Below are positions 26,740 to 34,779 of a stretch of 43,546 nt of DNA, piece by piece. Numbering within the stretch: the stretch's first letter is position 1; each line of letters begins with the position of its first letter. The position numbers and the translations under genes are program-made. This stretch comes from Acidobacteriota bacterium (GTDB lineage Bacteria > Acidobacteriota > JAAYUB01). The notes beneath the pieces were generated by a model. That model was not told where the DNA came from. It ran no database searches and worked only from the letters and a program-made list of their open reading frames with translations. The stretch covers positions 1 to 43,546 of the forward strand of contig JAFGRT010000057.1 in assembly GCA_016935015.1 (NCBI GenBank). The letters are read 5' to 3'.

Positions 26740-26764
26740 ACACCACCTGTCGCGAAATTGTCAA
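26735..26764 (-). promoter_or_regulatory. promoter of the dcw cluster
   Basis: On the minus strand a perfect TTGACA (26759-26764), an 18-base spacer and TAAAGT (26735-26740). The leader is about 84 bases. The -10 is shared with the first MraZ repeat. Confidence 0.7.
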
Positions 26765-26871
26765 GGGTAAAAAGAAAGCAAGTTTAAGTTTTTATTCATT
26801 TTTGGGTCGAACCGGGCCGGGGGAAGGGTCCGGCCCGGACGCCGCGGTAGCGGCCGGGGCGGAGGAACATC

Positions 26872-27951
26872 ATGAAAACCGGTATTGTCGGTCTCAGACG
26901 GGTGGGCAAAACCACCCTCTTCAATATTATCACCGGCGCCGCAGCGCCCACCGGCCCGGGGGGCAAAGTCAAGGCCCATCTGGGCGTGGCCGCCATGCCG
27001 GACGAACGCCTGGATTACCTGGGCCGGTTGTATGAGCCGCGCAAGATCACGGCGGCCACCGCCCAGTTCGTGGACATGCCGGGCGTGGAACCCGATGAGA
27101 TGAAGGAGAGCGCCTACCTGACCGGCTTGCGGCTGGTGGATGCCCTGGTCCATGTGGTGCGCACATTCCGGGATGAGACGGTGCCGCACCCCGCCTCGAC
27201 GGTGGATCCGGGGCGGGATGCGGCCGACATGGAACTGGAAATGATCCTGGCCGACCTCTTTCAGGCTGAGCGGCGGCTGGAGAAGCTGGACAAGGATTTG
27301 CGCAAGGTCAAGGACAAGGACCTCCTGGCAGAGCAGGCGGTGCTGCAACGGGTCCGAGAGTTTCTGGCCGGCGAGCGCCCCCTGCGGGAGCTGACGCTGA
27401 GCCCCGACGAGGAAAAGCGGATCCGCGGCTTTACCTTCCTGTCCAGGAAACCATTGCTCCTGGTGCTCAACATGGACGAAGCGGACGTGGCCTATTTGGG
27501 GACGGCCGTGGACCATTTTGGACTGACCGGGTGGCGGGATCGGACCGGCGTGGCCCTGACGGGCGTCTGCGGCAAGATCGAGGAGGAATTCAGCCGGCTG
27601 ACCCCCGAAGACGCGCGCACTTTCATGGACGATCTGGGCATCCCCGAACCGGGCCTGCATCGTCTGCTGCGAGAGAACTACCGGCTCTTGGGCCTGATCA
27701 CCTTTTTCACCGTGGGCAAGGATGAGGTCCGTGCCTGGACCGTCCGCCGGGGGACCACCGCCCCCGAAGCAGCCGGGACGATTCATTCGGACCTGGAAAA
27801 GGGATTCATCCGGGCCGAAATCGCTGCCTATGACCAGTTTGTGGCCTGTGGGTCCATGCCCGCCCTGAAGGAGCGGGGTCTGCTTCGACTGGAAGGCCGT
27901 GATTACGTGGTGCAAGATGGCGATATCATGCTGGTCCGGTTCAACGTCTGA
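26872..27951 (+). CDS. divergent YchF/Obg-family GTPase-like protein
   Basis: A 359-residue protein aligned over its whole length with YchF (363 residues). The C-terminal TGS domain is clear: FTVGKDEVRAWTVRRGTTAP, EKGFIRAEIAAYD and VVQDGDIMLVRFNV. The P-loop reads GLRRVGKTT rather than GLPNVGKST. The switch I and switch II regions are shortened and lack the GLVKGAS..GEGLGN stretch (DMPGVEPD remains), while NMDE fits the YchF-specific specificity motif. It may bind nucleotide but with altered switching. It is divergent from the dcw cluster, with GGAGG ahead of the ATG. Function unknown; YchF itself is an ATPase linked to ribosomes and stress. Confidence 0.82.
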   Translation: MKTGIVGLRRVGKTTLFNIITGAAAPTGPGGKVKAHLGVAAMPDERLDYLGRLYEPRKITAATAQFVDMPGVEPDEMKESAYLTGLRLVDALVHVVRTFRDETVPHPASTVDPGRDAADMELEMILADLFQAERRLEKLDKDLRKVKDKDLLAEQAVLQRVREFLAGERPLRELTLSPDEEKRIRGFTFLSRKPLLLVLNMDEADVAYLGTAVDHFGLTGWRDRTGVALTGVCGKIEEEFSRLTPEDARTFMDDLGIPEPGLHRLLRENYRLLGLITFFTVGKDEVRAWTVRRGTTAPEAAGTIHSDLEKGFIRAEIAAYDQFVACGSMPALKERGLLRLEGRDYVVQDGDIMLVRFNV

Positions 27952-28000
27952 CCCCACGCGCCCGCCCCCGGCCCGTTCGCAGCGCGAGGAGCACTTTGCG

Positions 28001-28029
28001 GGAACTTCATTACCTGATCTGCGTATGAA
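28001..28029 (+). promoter_or_regulatory. candidate sigma-E-type promoter of htrA
   Basis: GGAACTT, a 15-base spacer and GTATGAA. The spacing and the -35 are those of the E. coli sigma-E consensus (GGAACTT with GTCTGA 15 bases later). It lies about 110 bases upstream of htrA. No ECF sigma gene is in the window. Confidence 0.45.
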
Positions 28030-28141
28030 TCAGATGTCCCGGCCGCATTCGGGGAAATTCGTCTGTTCCGATTCTTTTGGGGGCCGCAGACATCTAAGGT
28101 AACCAGCAGTGATCATCATGGAAAGGAGTGAATAACATATC

Positions 28142-29674
28142 ATGACGAGCTTCAACGGAAAGAAACTGGCCTACTTCATTCTTGTACTGGGCGCACTCAT
28201 GATCGGTGTCGGCATCGGCACCATCATCACCTATAAAGCCTCGGCCCACCCTGGCCCCGTGGCCGATAAGCTGAAAATCCAGGGCAGCGGCGATCCGCTG
28301 ACTCTCAACAAGCAGTTCAACCTGGCCGACGGTTTCGCCTCGGTGGCCGAGGCGGTGGGACCGGCAGTGGTCAACATCAGCACCACGGCCCGGGTTCGCG
28401 CCCGAACACCGCAGCAGGAAAGCCCCTTCGGCGATGATTTTTGGCGCTGGTTTTTTGAGCGGGGCATGCCCCGCGAGCAGGTTCTGCGCAGTCTCGGCAG
28501 CGGCGTCATCGTGGACAGCAAAGGCTTCATCATCACCAACCACCACGTGGTGGGCGCCGCCGACACCATCTCCGTCAAGCTGGCCGACGGACGTGAATTT
28601 CCCGGTATCATCGTCGGCTCTGATCCGGACACGGATATCGGGGTCATCCGCATCAAGGACGACAAGCCGTTCCCCTTCGCCAAGGTCGGTAACTCCGAGG
28701 ATTCCAAAGCCGGTGACTGGGTCATGGCCATCGGCAGTCCCTTCGGGCTGGATCAGTCGGTAACGGTCGGCATCATCAGCGCCAAGGGACGCATCGCCCA
28801 GACCCAGTCCCTGTTTACCGATTACATCCAGACGGACGCCGCCATCAATCGCGGCAACAGCGGCGGCCCGCTGGTAAACATGCGCGGCGAAATCATCGGA
28901 ATCAACACCTTCATTCAATCACCCACCGGCGGCAACATCGGTATCGGTTTCTCCATCCCCTCGGGCACCATCGTCAATGTGTACAACCAGATCGTGGAAT
29001 ACGGCAAGGTCAGCCGCGGCCAGATCGGCATCTACATGAACACCCTGCCCATGACCGACGCCCTGGCCGAGTTCTTCAACGTGCCCGCAAAGGGGGGCGT
29101 CATCGTCACCGGTCTGACGGAGCAGGATTCCCCGGCCCGTGAAGCCGGTATTGAGTCCGAGGACGTCATCGTGGAATTCAACGGTCGGACCGTGGACAGT
29201 CCCGACACCTTACGCAGCCTTGTGGCCCAGACACCGCCGGGGACCGACTGCGAGGTGAAAATTATCCGCGACGGCCAGCCCAAGACCGTGACCGTTACCC
29301 TGGGCGAGCGGCCGCCCCTGCGGGCCACCCAGCCCAGCGGGCAGCCCTTCGATCTGGACGAAGAGGAGCAAAAGCAGAAACCGGAGATCGGTTTTTCCGT
29401 GAACGACATCCCCGCGGCGCAGCTGCAGCGTCTCGGCCTGGCAACGAGCAACGCCATCCTGGTGGAAGAGGTCAAGCCCGGCTCCCTGGCCGAAGAAGCC
29501 GGTCTGGAGACCAACGACATCATCGTCGAGGTGGACGGCAAGCCGGTGACCACCGCCCTGGCCTTCGTGAACAAGATCCGGGACATGAAATCCGGTGAGT
29601 CCGTTGTACTGAAATTCATCAAAATCAGCGCCAACAGCCAGGCCACGTTCTTTACGTCCATCACCAAGCCTTAG
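28142..29674 (+). CDS. HtrA/DegP-like periplasmic serine protease
   Basis: A 510-residue S1C protease. A hydrophobic N-terminal segment (about residues 9-30) exports or anchors it. The trypsin-like domain carries the triad His135 (NHHVV), Asp165 (DTDIG) and Ser240 (GNSGGP). Two PDZ domains follow (about 285-375 and 400-495), the usual DegP/DegQ layout. It degrades or refolds misfolded envelope proteins. An A/G-rich ribosome site (GAAAGGAG) precedes the ATG. It is monocistronic, with a sigma-E-like promoter upstream and a strong terminator after it. Confidence 0.95.
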   Translation: MTSFNGKKLAYFILVLGALMIGVGIGTIITYKASAHPGPVADKLKIQGSGDPLTLNKQFNLADGFASVAEAVGPAVVNISTTARVRARTPQQESPFGDDFWRWFFERGMPREQVLRSLGSGVIVDSKGFIITNHHVVGAADTISVKLADGREFPGIIVGSDPDTDIGVIRIKDDKPFPFAKVGNSEDSKAGDWVMAIGSPFGLDQSVTVGIISAKGRIAQTQSLFTDYIQTDAAINRGNSGGPLVNMRGEIIGINTFIQSPTGGNIGIGFSIPSGTIVNVYNQIVEYGKVSRGQIGIYMNTLPMTDALAEFFNVPAKGGVIVTGLTEQDSPAREAGIESEDVIVEFNGRTVDSPDTLRSLVAQTPPGTDCEVKIIRDGQPKTVTVTLGERPPLRATQPSGQPFDLDEEEQKQKPEIGFSVNDIPAAQLQRLGLATSNAILVEEVKPGSLAEEAGLETNDIIVEVDGKPVTTALAFVNKIRDMKSGESVVLKFIKISANSQATFFTSITKP

Positions 29675-29704
29675 AGATATCCCACTCCGGGTGGTCTCCC
29701 ATAC

Positions 29705-29739
29705 GCCCCGGATCGTCCAGACGGCGATCCGGGGCTTTT
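29705..29739 (+). terminator. intrinsic terminator of htrA
   Basis: An 11-bp perfect stem (GCCCCGGATCG at 29705-29715 with 29725-29735) and a 9-base loop, followed by TTTT. Confidence 0.87.
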
Positions 29740-29810
29740 CATTACCTGGGCCCGGTAACAGACAACGGCGCCAGGCATGACCGGCGGCGTCCCGGAAAAG
29801 ACGAATCATG

Positions 29811-29839
29811 TTGCGCCGAATGTAACAAAAAGTTACTAT
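29811..29839 (+). promoter_or_regulatory. candidate promoter of the minor pilin operon
   Basis: TTGCGC, a 17-base spacer and TACTAT. The -35 matches only in TTG. A small inverted repeat, GTAAC-5-GTTAC (29822-29836), spans spacer and -10 and might be an operator. No convincing sigma-54 site was found here. Confidence 0.35.
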
Positions 29840-29902
29840 CATCCATGGCTCTCGCCGGCGCGGAGAGTTCAAACTGCCGTAAACGTGGTGCCGCGGGATA
29901 AA

Positions 29903-29927
29903 GATGCAAAGGCATTGATTTTGCATC
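29903..29927 (+). promoter_or_regulatory. hairpin in the pilin operon leader
   Basis: GATGCAAA at 29903-29910 pairs perfectly with TTTGCATC at 29920-29927 around a 9-base loop, 35 bases before the first pilin start codon. It is not followed by a T-run. It does not match the c-di-GMP riboswitch pattern. Confidence 0.4.
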
Positions 29928-29962
29928 ATACTTACCGGCTTTTTGTATTGAGGAGGTTCAAC

Positions 29963-30427
29963 ATGAAGCGTCGCCGCCGGATTCTCAACGAGCGCGGTAT
30001 CTCCCTGCTCACGGCGCTGGTGGCCCTGGTGCTGCTGGCCGTGGGCATTCTGGGCGCCGCCGAGGCCTTTCTCTACTCCATCAAAAACAACGGTTCAGCG
30101 GGCGGGGTGACCACCTTGACCAACTTGGCCATGGAGACGGCCGAAAAAGTCATGTTGCTGCCCGATGACGATGCCGACGACACCACCGGTATCATGTCAG
30201 CCAGCGGATCCACCTTCGATGCCCTGACGACGCTGAATTTTCCCAATGCCGACCAACTGGCCAAACGGTATTCGGTGAACCTGACGGTCACCTCGGCCAC
30301 CCATATCGATCCGAACATCATCAAGGTCGAGATCATCGCCCGTTATACGGCCAGTTATGCCGCCACCATGAGCACCACTCCGGCGGCCAGCGAAGTGCAA
30401 TTCGTCACCTACCGTTACCGGGAATAG
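29963..30427 (+). CDS. PilV-like type IV minor pilin
   Basis: A 154-residue prepilin-like protein. A basic leader ends in NERG, followed by the hydrophobic stretch ISLLTALVALVLLAVGILG typical of PilV-type minor pilins. Cleavage by prepilin peptidase is expected after the Gly. The conserved Glu at mature position 5 is replaced by Thr, which is uncommon for assembled pilins. The ATG follows AGGAGG by six bases; the open frame upstream (to 29777) has no ribosome site. It is first in a three-gene minor pilin operon. Minor pilins prime pilus assembly or adjust adhesion. Confidence 0.82.
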   Translation: MKRRRRILNERGISLLTALVALVLLAVGILGAAEAFLYSIKNNGSAGGVTTLTNLAMETAEKVMLLPDDDADDTTGIMSASGSTFDALTTLNFPNADQLAKRYSVNLTVTSATHIDPNIIKVEIIARYTASYAATMSTTPAASEVQFVTYRYRE

Positions 30428-30443
30428 CCCAAGGAGAATGATC

Positions 30444-31550
30444 ATGAGACGGAAAAACGCGTTGTCCGTACCCAATAACCGGGGCTTCAGCCTCATGGAG
30501 GCGCTGGTATCCCTCATCGTGGTGAGCATCGTCTTGGCCGGGGCCACGGCCCTTTTTCTCCAGAACCAGAAGGTCTCCACCGCCCAGGTGTCCCTGGCTA
30601 CCATGCGCACCAGCCTGCGGGCGGCCATGGCCACCATCGGCCACGACCTGCGCAGCGTCGGTGCATTCATGCGCTCTTCGGGCGTTACCGCCTATTCCGG
30701 AAACACCGAGTTCGGATTGCGTTTACTGGAATGTAACAACATCAACCCCAGCGATCCGAGCAATCATATCGGCGGCTATACCGGCTACTCGGCCAACCTG
30801 CCCGACCGGATCCGGGTCATCGAGCCGGACCTGGCCAAGAACACCACCCTCTACGATTCCTACCAGCGGAACACCAACGACTTCAAGTCCGTCAAGATTC
30901 GTCCGGACGACTTCCTGATTGGCGATATCCTGATCATCACCAACGCCAACGTGACGGATGATCCTACCCTCTGGACGAGCGACCTGTTCGAGGTAACCAA
31001 CAACCAATCCGTCGGTGGCTCCAATCCCTTTTCCATCCTCCATTTCGCCAACAACGCGCCCAGCGGACTCAACGGACCCCTAGGGTTCGGCGATCACGCC
31101 TATCCTCCCGGTTCGGCCGTGTTCCGGGTACGGGTATGGGAATACTACGTCGACCTTTCGGATCCGACGATTCCCAAGCTGTACCGGCGCGAGTTCAACC
31201 GGGCCCTGGAACTGGTGGCCGAGTACATCGAGGACCTGCAAGTGGCCCTGGGGCTTGACACCAACGGCGACGACAACATCAGCGATACGGAATGGGTCAA
31301 CACGTCCTTCACCGCCATCACCGACGCCCAATTGCACACCCTGCGGGCGGTGCGCGTCACCCTGGTGGCCCGCACCGGCTACGTGCCGGTGGAGATGGCC
31401 GGCAAGCGGGCCGGCACTTACGATATCTATTACCGCCAGCCCGATGTGGAGGATCACCAGCCCGACAACGAAACGGAACTGCCGCGCTATCGTGAGGTCT
31501 ACGAGGAAGTGATCTATCTGCGTAATCTGCGCCCGGACCGGAATTCATGA
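30444..31550 (+). CDS. PilW-like type IV minor pilin
   Basis: A 368-residue prepilin with a canonical class III signal: NNRG, then FSLMEALVSLIVVSIVLAG with Glu at mature position 5. The large C-terminal part is predicted to be the folded extracellular head and resembles PilW proteins in size. I chose the ATG at 30444 (seven bases after AAGGAG) over one two codons earlier, which is too close to the ribosome site. It lies 16 bases after the PilV-like gene. Confidence 0.82.
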   Translation: MRRKNALSVPNNRGFSLMEALVSLIVVSIVLAGATALFLQNQKVSTAQVSLATMRTSLRAAMATIGHDLRSVGAFMRSSGVTAYSGNTEFGLRLLECNNINPSDPSNHIGGYTGYSANLPDRIRVIEPDLAKNTTLYDSYQRNTNDFKSVKIRPDDFLIGDILIITNANVTDDPTLWTSDLFEVTNNQSVGGSNPFSILHFANNAPSGLNGPLGFGDHAYPPGSAVFRVRVWEYYVDLSDPTIPKLYRREFNRALELVAEYIEDLQVALGLDTNGDDNISDTEWVNTSFTAITDAQLHTLRAVRVTLVARTGYVPVEMAGKRAGTYDIYYRQPDVEDHQPDNETELPRYREVYEEVIYLRNLRPDRNS

Positions 31551-31567
31551 GGGATCAAGGAGGAATG

Positions 31568-32191
31568 ATGAACTTCATCCGTCGATTGCTGAAATATCGG
31601 GAGCGCGCCAACAACCGGGGCGTGGTAATGATCATCGCCCTGCTCATTATGGTGGCCCTGTCGCTGCTGGCCACGGGCGTCATCCTCATCACCACCACCG
31701 AAGTATATGTCACCCGCAACGAAGCATCGGGCAAGGAAGCCTTCTGGGCGGCGGAGGCCGGCCTGCGCCACGCCGAGCAGATTATCAATTCGCTCGAATC
31801 CCTTGAAACGATCAATTCCATCTACCAGCAGGGCTACGATTCGCGCTGTTTCGATTACGGACCCGAAGTCACCGGCCACGCCGACTACAACCGAATCGGC
31901 TATGTGCTGACCACGGATGCCGGCCCCGTGCAGTCCGATTCCACCTTCAGCTCCGACCCGGAACTCAAGTATATTGTGTTCATTGCCAACAATTACGGCG
32001 TCGGTGAGGTGGACGCCAACGGCAACCGCATCGAGCAGGAGATGGACGGTATCGTCCTCGTTAGGGCCGTCGGCAACAGCGTTGGCGGCTCCCGTCGGAT
32101 TCTGGAAGAGCAGTTTTTCCTGGAAAGCCTCGTCTATCCGGCCGCATCCGATATGAAGGGCGGCGGTCCCGGCGGCCTGCCGCCGCAATGA
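31568..32191 (+). CDS. PilX-like minor pilin assembly protein
   Basis: A 207-residue protein with an N-terminal PilX-type segment: NNRG, then a hydrophobic stretch with VVMIIALLIMVALSLLATG, followed by EAFWAAEAGLRHAEQ, a common PilX motif. It lacks Glu5, as PilX-type proteins often do. The start after AAGGAGG is preferred; an ATG at 31547 overlapping the PilW stop (ATGA) is an alternative and would add seven residues. No PilY1-like adhesin follows, although PilV-W-X sets often precede one. A weak GC hairpin (32197-32212) followed by GGGTTTT may end the operon. Confidence 0.8.
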   Translation: MNFIRRLLKYRERANNRGVVMIIALLIMVALSLLATGVILITTTEVYVTRNEASGKEAFWAAEAGLRHAEQIINSLESLETINSIYQQGYDSRCFDYGPEVTGHADYNRIGYVLTTDAGPVQSDSTFSSDPELKYIVFIANNYGVGEVDANGNRIEQEMDGIVLVRAVGNSVGGSRRILEEQFFLESLVYPAASDMKGGGPGGLPPQ

Positions 32192-32255
32192 GGAGGGACG
32201 GCGCCGGCCGTCACGGGTTTTGGATCGACATCCGATTTGTCCGAAAATTCATTAC

Positions 32256-32284
32256 TTGCAAATCACGCCTAAGTGTTGTATAGT
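32256..32284 (+). promoter_or_regulatory. promoter of the secreted coiled-coil protein gene
   Basis: TTGCAA, a 17-base spacer and TATAGT (4 of 6 and 5 of 6), giving a leader of about 140 bases. The leader contains a 12-base perfect palindrome (32370-32381) that could be an operator. Confidence 0.6.
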
Positions 32285-32432
32285 GAGACAGGTAGAAGCG
32301 ATCCTGTCGACTGCTTTCGACCGATTCCCTCTTGCGACCGCCGCCCTCGAAAGGGTCGCCTTTGGGGCACTGTCCGGACAGGGGCCGGGAGAAACAGTTG
32401 AATACCATCAGGATGGGTAAACGGAGAAGATA

Positions 32433-33071
32433 ATGGAAATGAAAAAACATCGATTGTTCCGTTGGCTGGTGGTGATGGTGTGTTTTAGCCTGCTGCTGGG
32501 ACTCACGGTGTTGGCCGACGAGGAGAAAACAGAGGAAAAGGCCAAGAAAAAAACCAGCCTCGTGGACCTGGCCCGTGGTTCCCGGCAGGATCGTTCGACG
32601 GAGACCACCCGAAGATACACCAATGAAGACCTGAAGAAGGCCGAAGGCAATATCACCTCCTCGGCGAATCTCCCCAAGGCCACGACGGCGCCGCCGCCCG
32701 CCGACGGCCAGGCACCGGCGGACCAGGAATCGGCTGCTGAGAAATACTACAAGGAAATTCTGGCGAAAGTGCGACAGATCGGGGATCTGCAACGACAGCG
32801 TGATGCCAGGTTAATTGATTTGAACGAATTGCGCCGTGAGTATAACAACGCAACCAGTGGTGTTTATCAGAACCGGGATGTAAAGCCTCGAATGGATGCC
32901 GCCTACAAGGAAGAGCGGGAACTGCGTGAAGAGGTGAAAAAGGCCCAGAAAGAACTGGCGGATCTGAAAGATGAAGCCCGTAAGAACGGGGTGTTGCCGG
33001 CCACCATCCGCAAGGCGGAGGAAGACGGCCAGAAAATGCCGGAACCGGACGTCCCGCCGGCCATCAAGTAA
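32433..33071 (+). CDS. secreted coiled-coil protein of unknown function
   Basis: A 212-residue protein that I do not recognise. It begins with a good signal peptide (basic KKHRLFR, hydrophobic core to about residue 27, cleavage near VLA-DE). A Lys/Glu-rich, low-complexity region follows, then a Pro/Ala-rich segment (about 82-98) and a charged helical stretch (about 100-180) with heptad-like spacing, probably coiled coil. The role is likely periplasmic. It has its own promoter and terminator, so it is a single-gene unit, although it follows the minor pilin genes. Confidence 0.72.
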   Translation: MEMKKHRLFRWLVVMVCFSLLLGLTVLADEEKTEEKAKKKTSLVDLARGSRQDRSTETTRRYTNEDLKKAEGNITSSANLPKATTAPPPADGQAPADQESAAEKYYKEILAKVRQIGDLQRQRDARLIDLNELRREYNNATSGVYQNRDVKPRMDAAYKEERELREEVKKAQKELADLKDEARKNGVLPATIRKAEEDGQKMPEPDVPPAIK

Positions 33072-33131
33072 CCGGCCGCCGGCGAGCGGGAAGGACGCGC
33101 ACCGGGCCCGGCCTGGAATTGCCTGATACCC

Positions 33132-33162
33132 GACCCGAGGGGTGCCCCTCGGGTCTATTTTT
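33132..33162 (+). terminator. intrinsic terminator
   Basis: An 11-bp perfect GC-rich stem (33132-33142 with 33145-33155) and a 2-base loop, followed by TATTTTTG. It ends the coiled-coil protein transcript. Confidence 0.87.
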
Positions 33163-33198
33163 GTGGAGCCGCGACGGGATCCGCCGCGGAGCTGGAAG

Positions 33199-34695
33199 AT
33201 GAAGGAACCATCACCTCCCCCCATCCGGAACGAGTCGACGGACACCACCCGGCAGGAAAGCGGCCGGATTCTGCTGGTGGAAGACCGGCTTTCCCTGCGG
33301 GAGATGCTAATGGAATTCCTCACCGAATCCGGTTTCGCTGTGGTGCCGGCGGGGACGGTTCAGGAAGGGCTGCGGGTGTATCACCGGGGCTACTATCACC
33401 TGCTGCTCATCGACCTCAAGCTGCCCGACGGTTCCGGGTTGGATTTCCTCAAGGCCGTTCGCCAGGTGCGGCCGGCCCAACCGATCATCCTGATGACGGC
33501 TTATGGCACCATCGAGGATTCGGTCCAGGCCATGAAACTGGGGGCCGTGGATTTCATTCAGAAACCCATCGACCTGATTCAGCTGCGACACCTCATCCGC
33601 CGCAACATCGAGTTCGAACGGCTGCAGACGGAAGTGCTCCTCTACCGCCAGGAGTTCCAGCAGAACATGCGGCTGCCCGAAATGATCAGCTGCAGCCGCG
33701 CCATGGCCGACGTGGCCCGACAAATCCAGAAAATCGCCGGTACCGACGCCACGGTGTTGCTCATGGGCGAGAGCGGAACCGGCAAGGAGCTCTTCGCCCG
33801 GACCATCCACCAGCTCTCCGGCCGGCGGACAGGTCCCTGGGTGGAGGTCAACTGCGCCGCCATTCCCGAAACCCTCATGGAAAACGAGCTGTTCGGTCAT
33901 ATGCGCGGCAGCTACACCGGCGCCGAATCCACCACCCGCGGCAAATTCGAGTTGGCCTCGGGCGGGACACTCTTTCTGGACGAAATCGGCGAGATGCCGC
34001 TGGCGATCCAATCCAAGTTGCTCAAGGCGCTGGAAGAGAAACGGATTGTCCCCATCGGCGGCAACCAGCCCATCCAGGTGGATGTGCGGATCGTAGCCGC
34101 CACCAACCGCGATCTGGAGCAGGCGGTGGAGCACAAGACGTTCCGGAGTGACCTGTATTTTCGCCTGGCCCAGTTCCCGCTGCGCATTCCGCCGCTGCGC
34201 GAACGGCCCGAGGATATTCTGCCGCTGGCGCGGCATTTTCTGGCCGAGGCCGTTCGCCGCTACCACAAGTCGGCGGCGAAACTGGATCCGGCGGTGGAGT
34301 CACTGCTGCTGCACCAGACCTGGCCGGGGAACGTCCGGGAGCTGAAAAACCTGATGGAGCGGGCCGTCATCGTGGATGAAGACGGCCTGATCGAGACGAC
34401 GGATGCATTTCCGGATTGCCCGATGCCGGATTTGCGGGCGACGGCCGTGTCCGTCCGGGAAGTGTTGGCCTTGGGCTTGGAAGGGTGGTTGCGTCGACGG
34501 GACGCCGAACTGGAAAAGGCGGCCATCGCCGCCGTCAGAGCCGAAGTCGGCGATGATCGGGCCATACTGGCTGCCGCCTTGCAAATCAGCCCGCGGACGC
34601 TCAACGCCAAATTGCGCCGGTATTTTGCCGCCGAAGATGCGGCTATTCCGATCGAGCCGCCGGATCGTGGCCCGGCGGCACCGGACCGCGATTGA
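33199..34695 (+). CDS. NtrC-family sigma-54-dependent response regulator
   Basis: A 498-residue regulator with three domains. The receiver (about 22-140) has the acidic pair Glu28-Asp29, phospho-acceptor Asp72, and the conserved Thr and Lys (LMTAYG, FIQKP). The AAA+ domain has GESGTGKE (Walker A) and GGTLFLDEIGE (Walker B). A Fis-type helix-turn-helix ends the protein (ALQISPRTLNAKLRR). The sigma-54 contact loop reads GSYTGA (237-242) instead of GAFTGA; Tyr and Ser variants occur in working regulators. No sensor kinase is adjacent and I saw no clear sigma-54 promoter, so the target is unknown. The ATG at 33199 follows GGAG by seven bases. Confidence 0.93.
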   Translation: MKEPSPPPIRNESTDTTRQESGRILLVEDRLSLREMLMEFLTESGFAVVPAGTVQEGLRVYHRGYYHLLLIDLKLPDGSGLDFLKAVRQVRPAQPIILMTAYGTIEDSVQAMKLGAVDFIQKPIDLIQLRHLIRRNIEFERLQTEVLLYRQEFQQNMRLPEMISCSRAMADVARQIQKIAGTDATVLLMGESGTGKELFARTIHQLSGRRTGPWVEVNCAAIPETLMENELFGHMRGSYTGAESTTRGKFELASGGTLFLDEIGEMPLAIQSKLLKALEEKRIVPIGGNQPIQVDVRIVAATNRDLEQAVEHKTFRSDLYFRLAQFPLRIPPLRERPEDILPLARHFLAEAVRRYHKSAAKLDPAVESLLLHQTWPGNVRELKNLMERAVIVDEDGLIETTDAFPDCPMPDLRATAVSVREVLALGLEGWLRRRDAELEKAAIAAVRAEVGDDRAILAAALQISPRTLNAKLRRYFAAEDAAIPIEPPDRGPAAPDRD

Positions 34696-34779
34696 TACCC
34701 GGCAGGTTTGGTGTTTCCGTTTCGGTCCGGCAGGGGATCAGAAACTGTCCGGCCCCGTTGGTTGAAGAAGGTGAGGAAC

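Noticed and set aside
26761-27957. A 398-codon open frame antisense to the YchF-like gene
   Set aside because: Low-complexity His/Gln/Pro-rich translation typical of a GC-rich shadow frame; the plus strand encodes a recognisable TGS-domain protein.
29840-29962. c-di-GMP riboswitch in the pilin leader
   Set aside because: The leader lacks the conserved GEMM receptor and tetraloop segments; only a simple hairpin is present.
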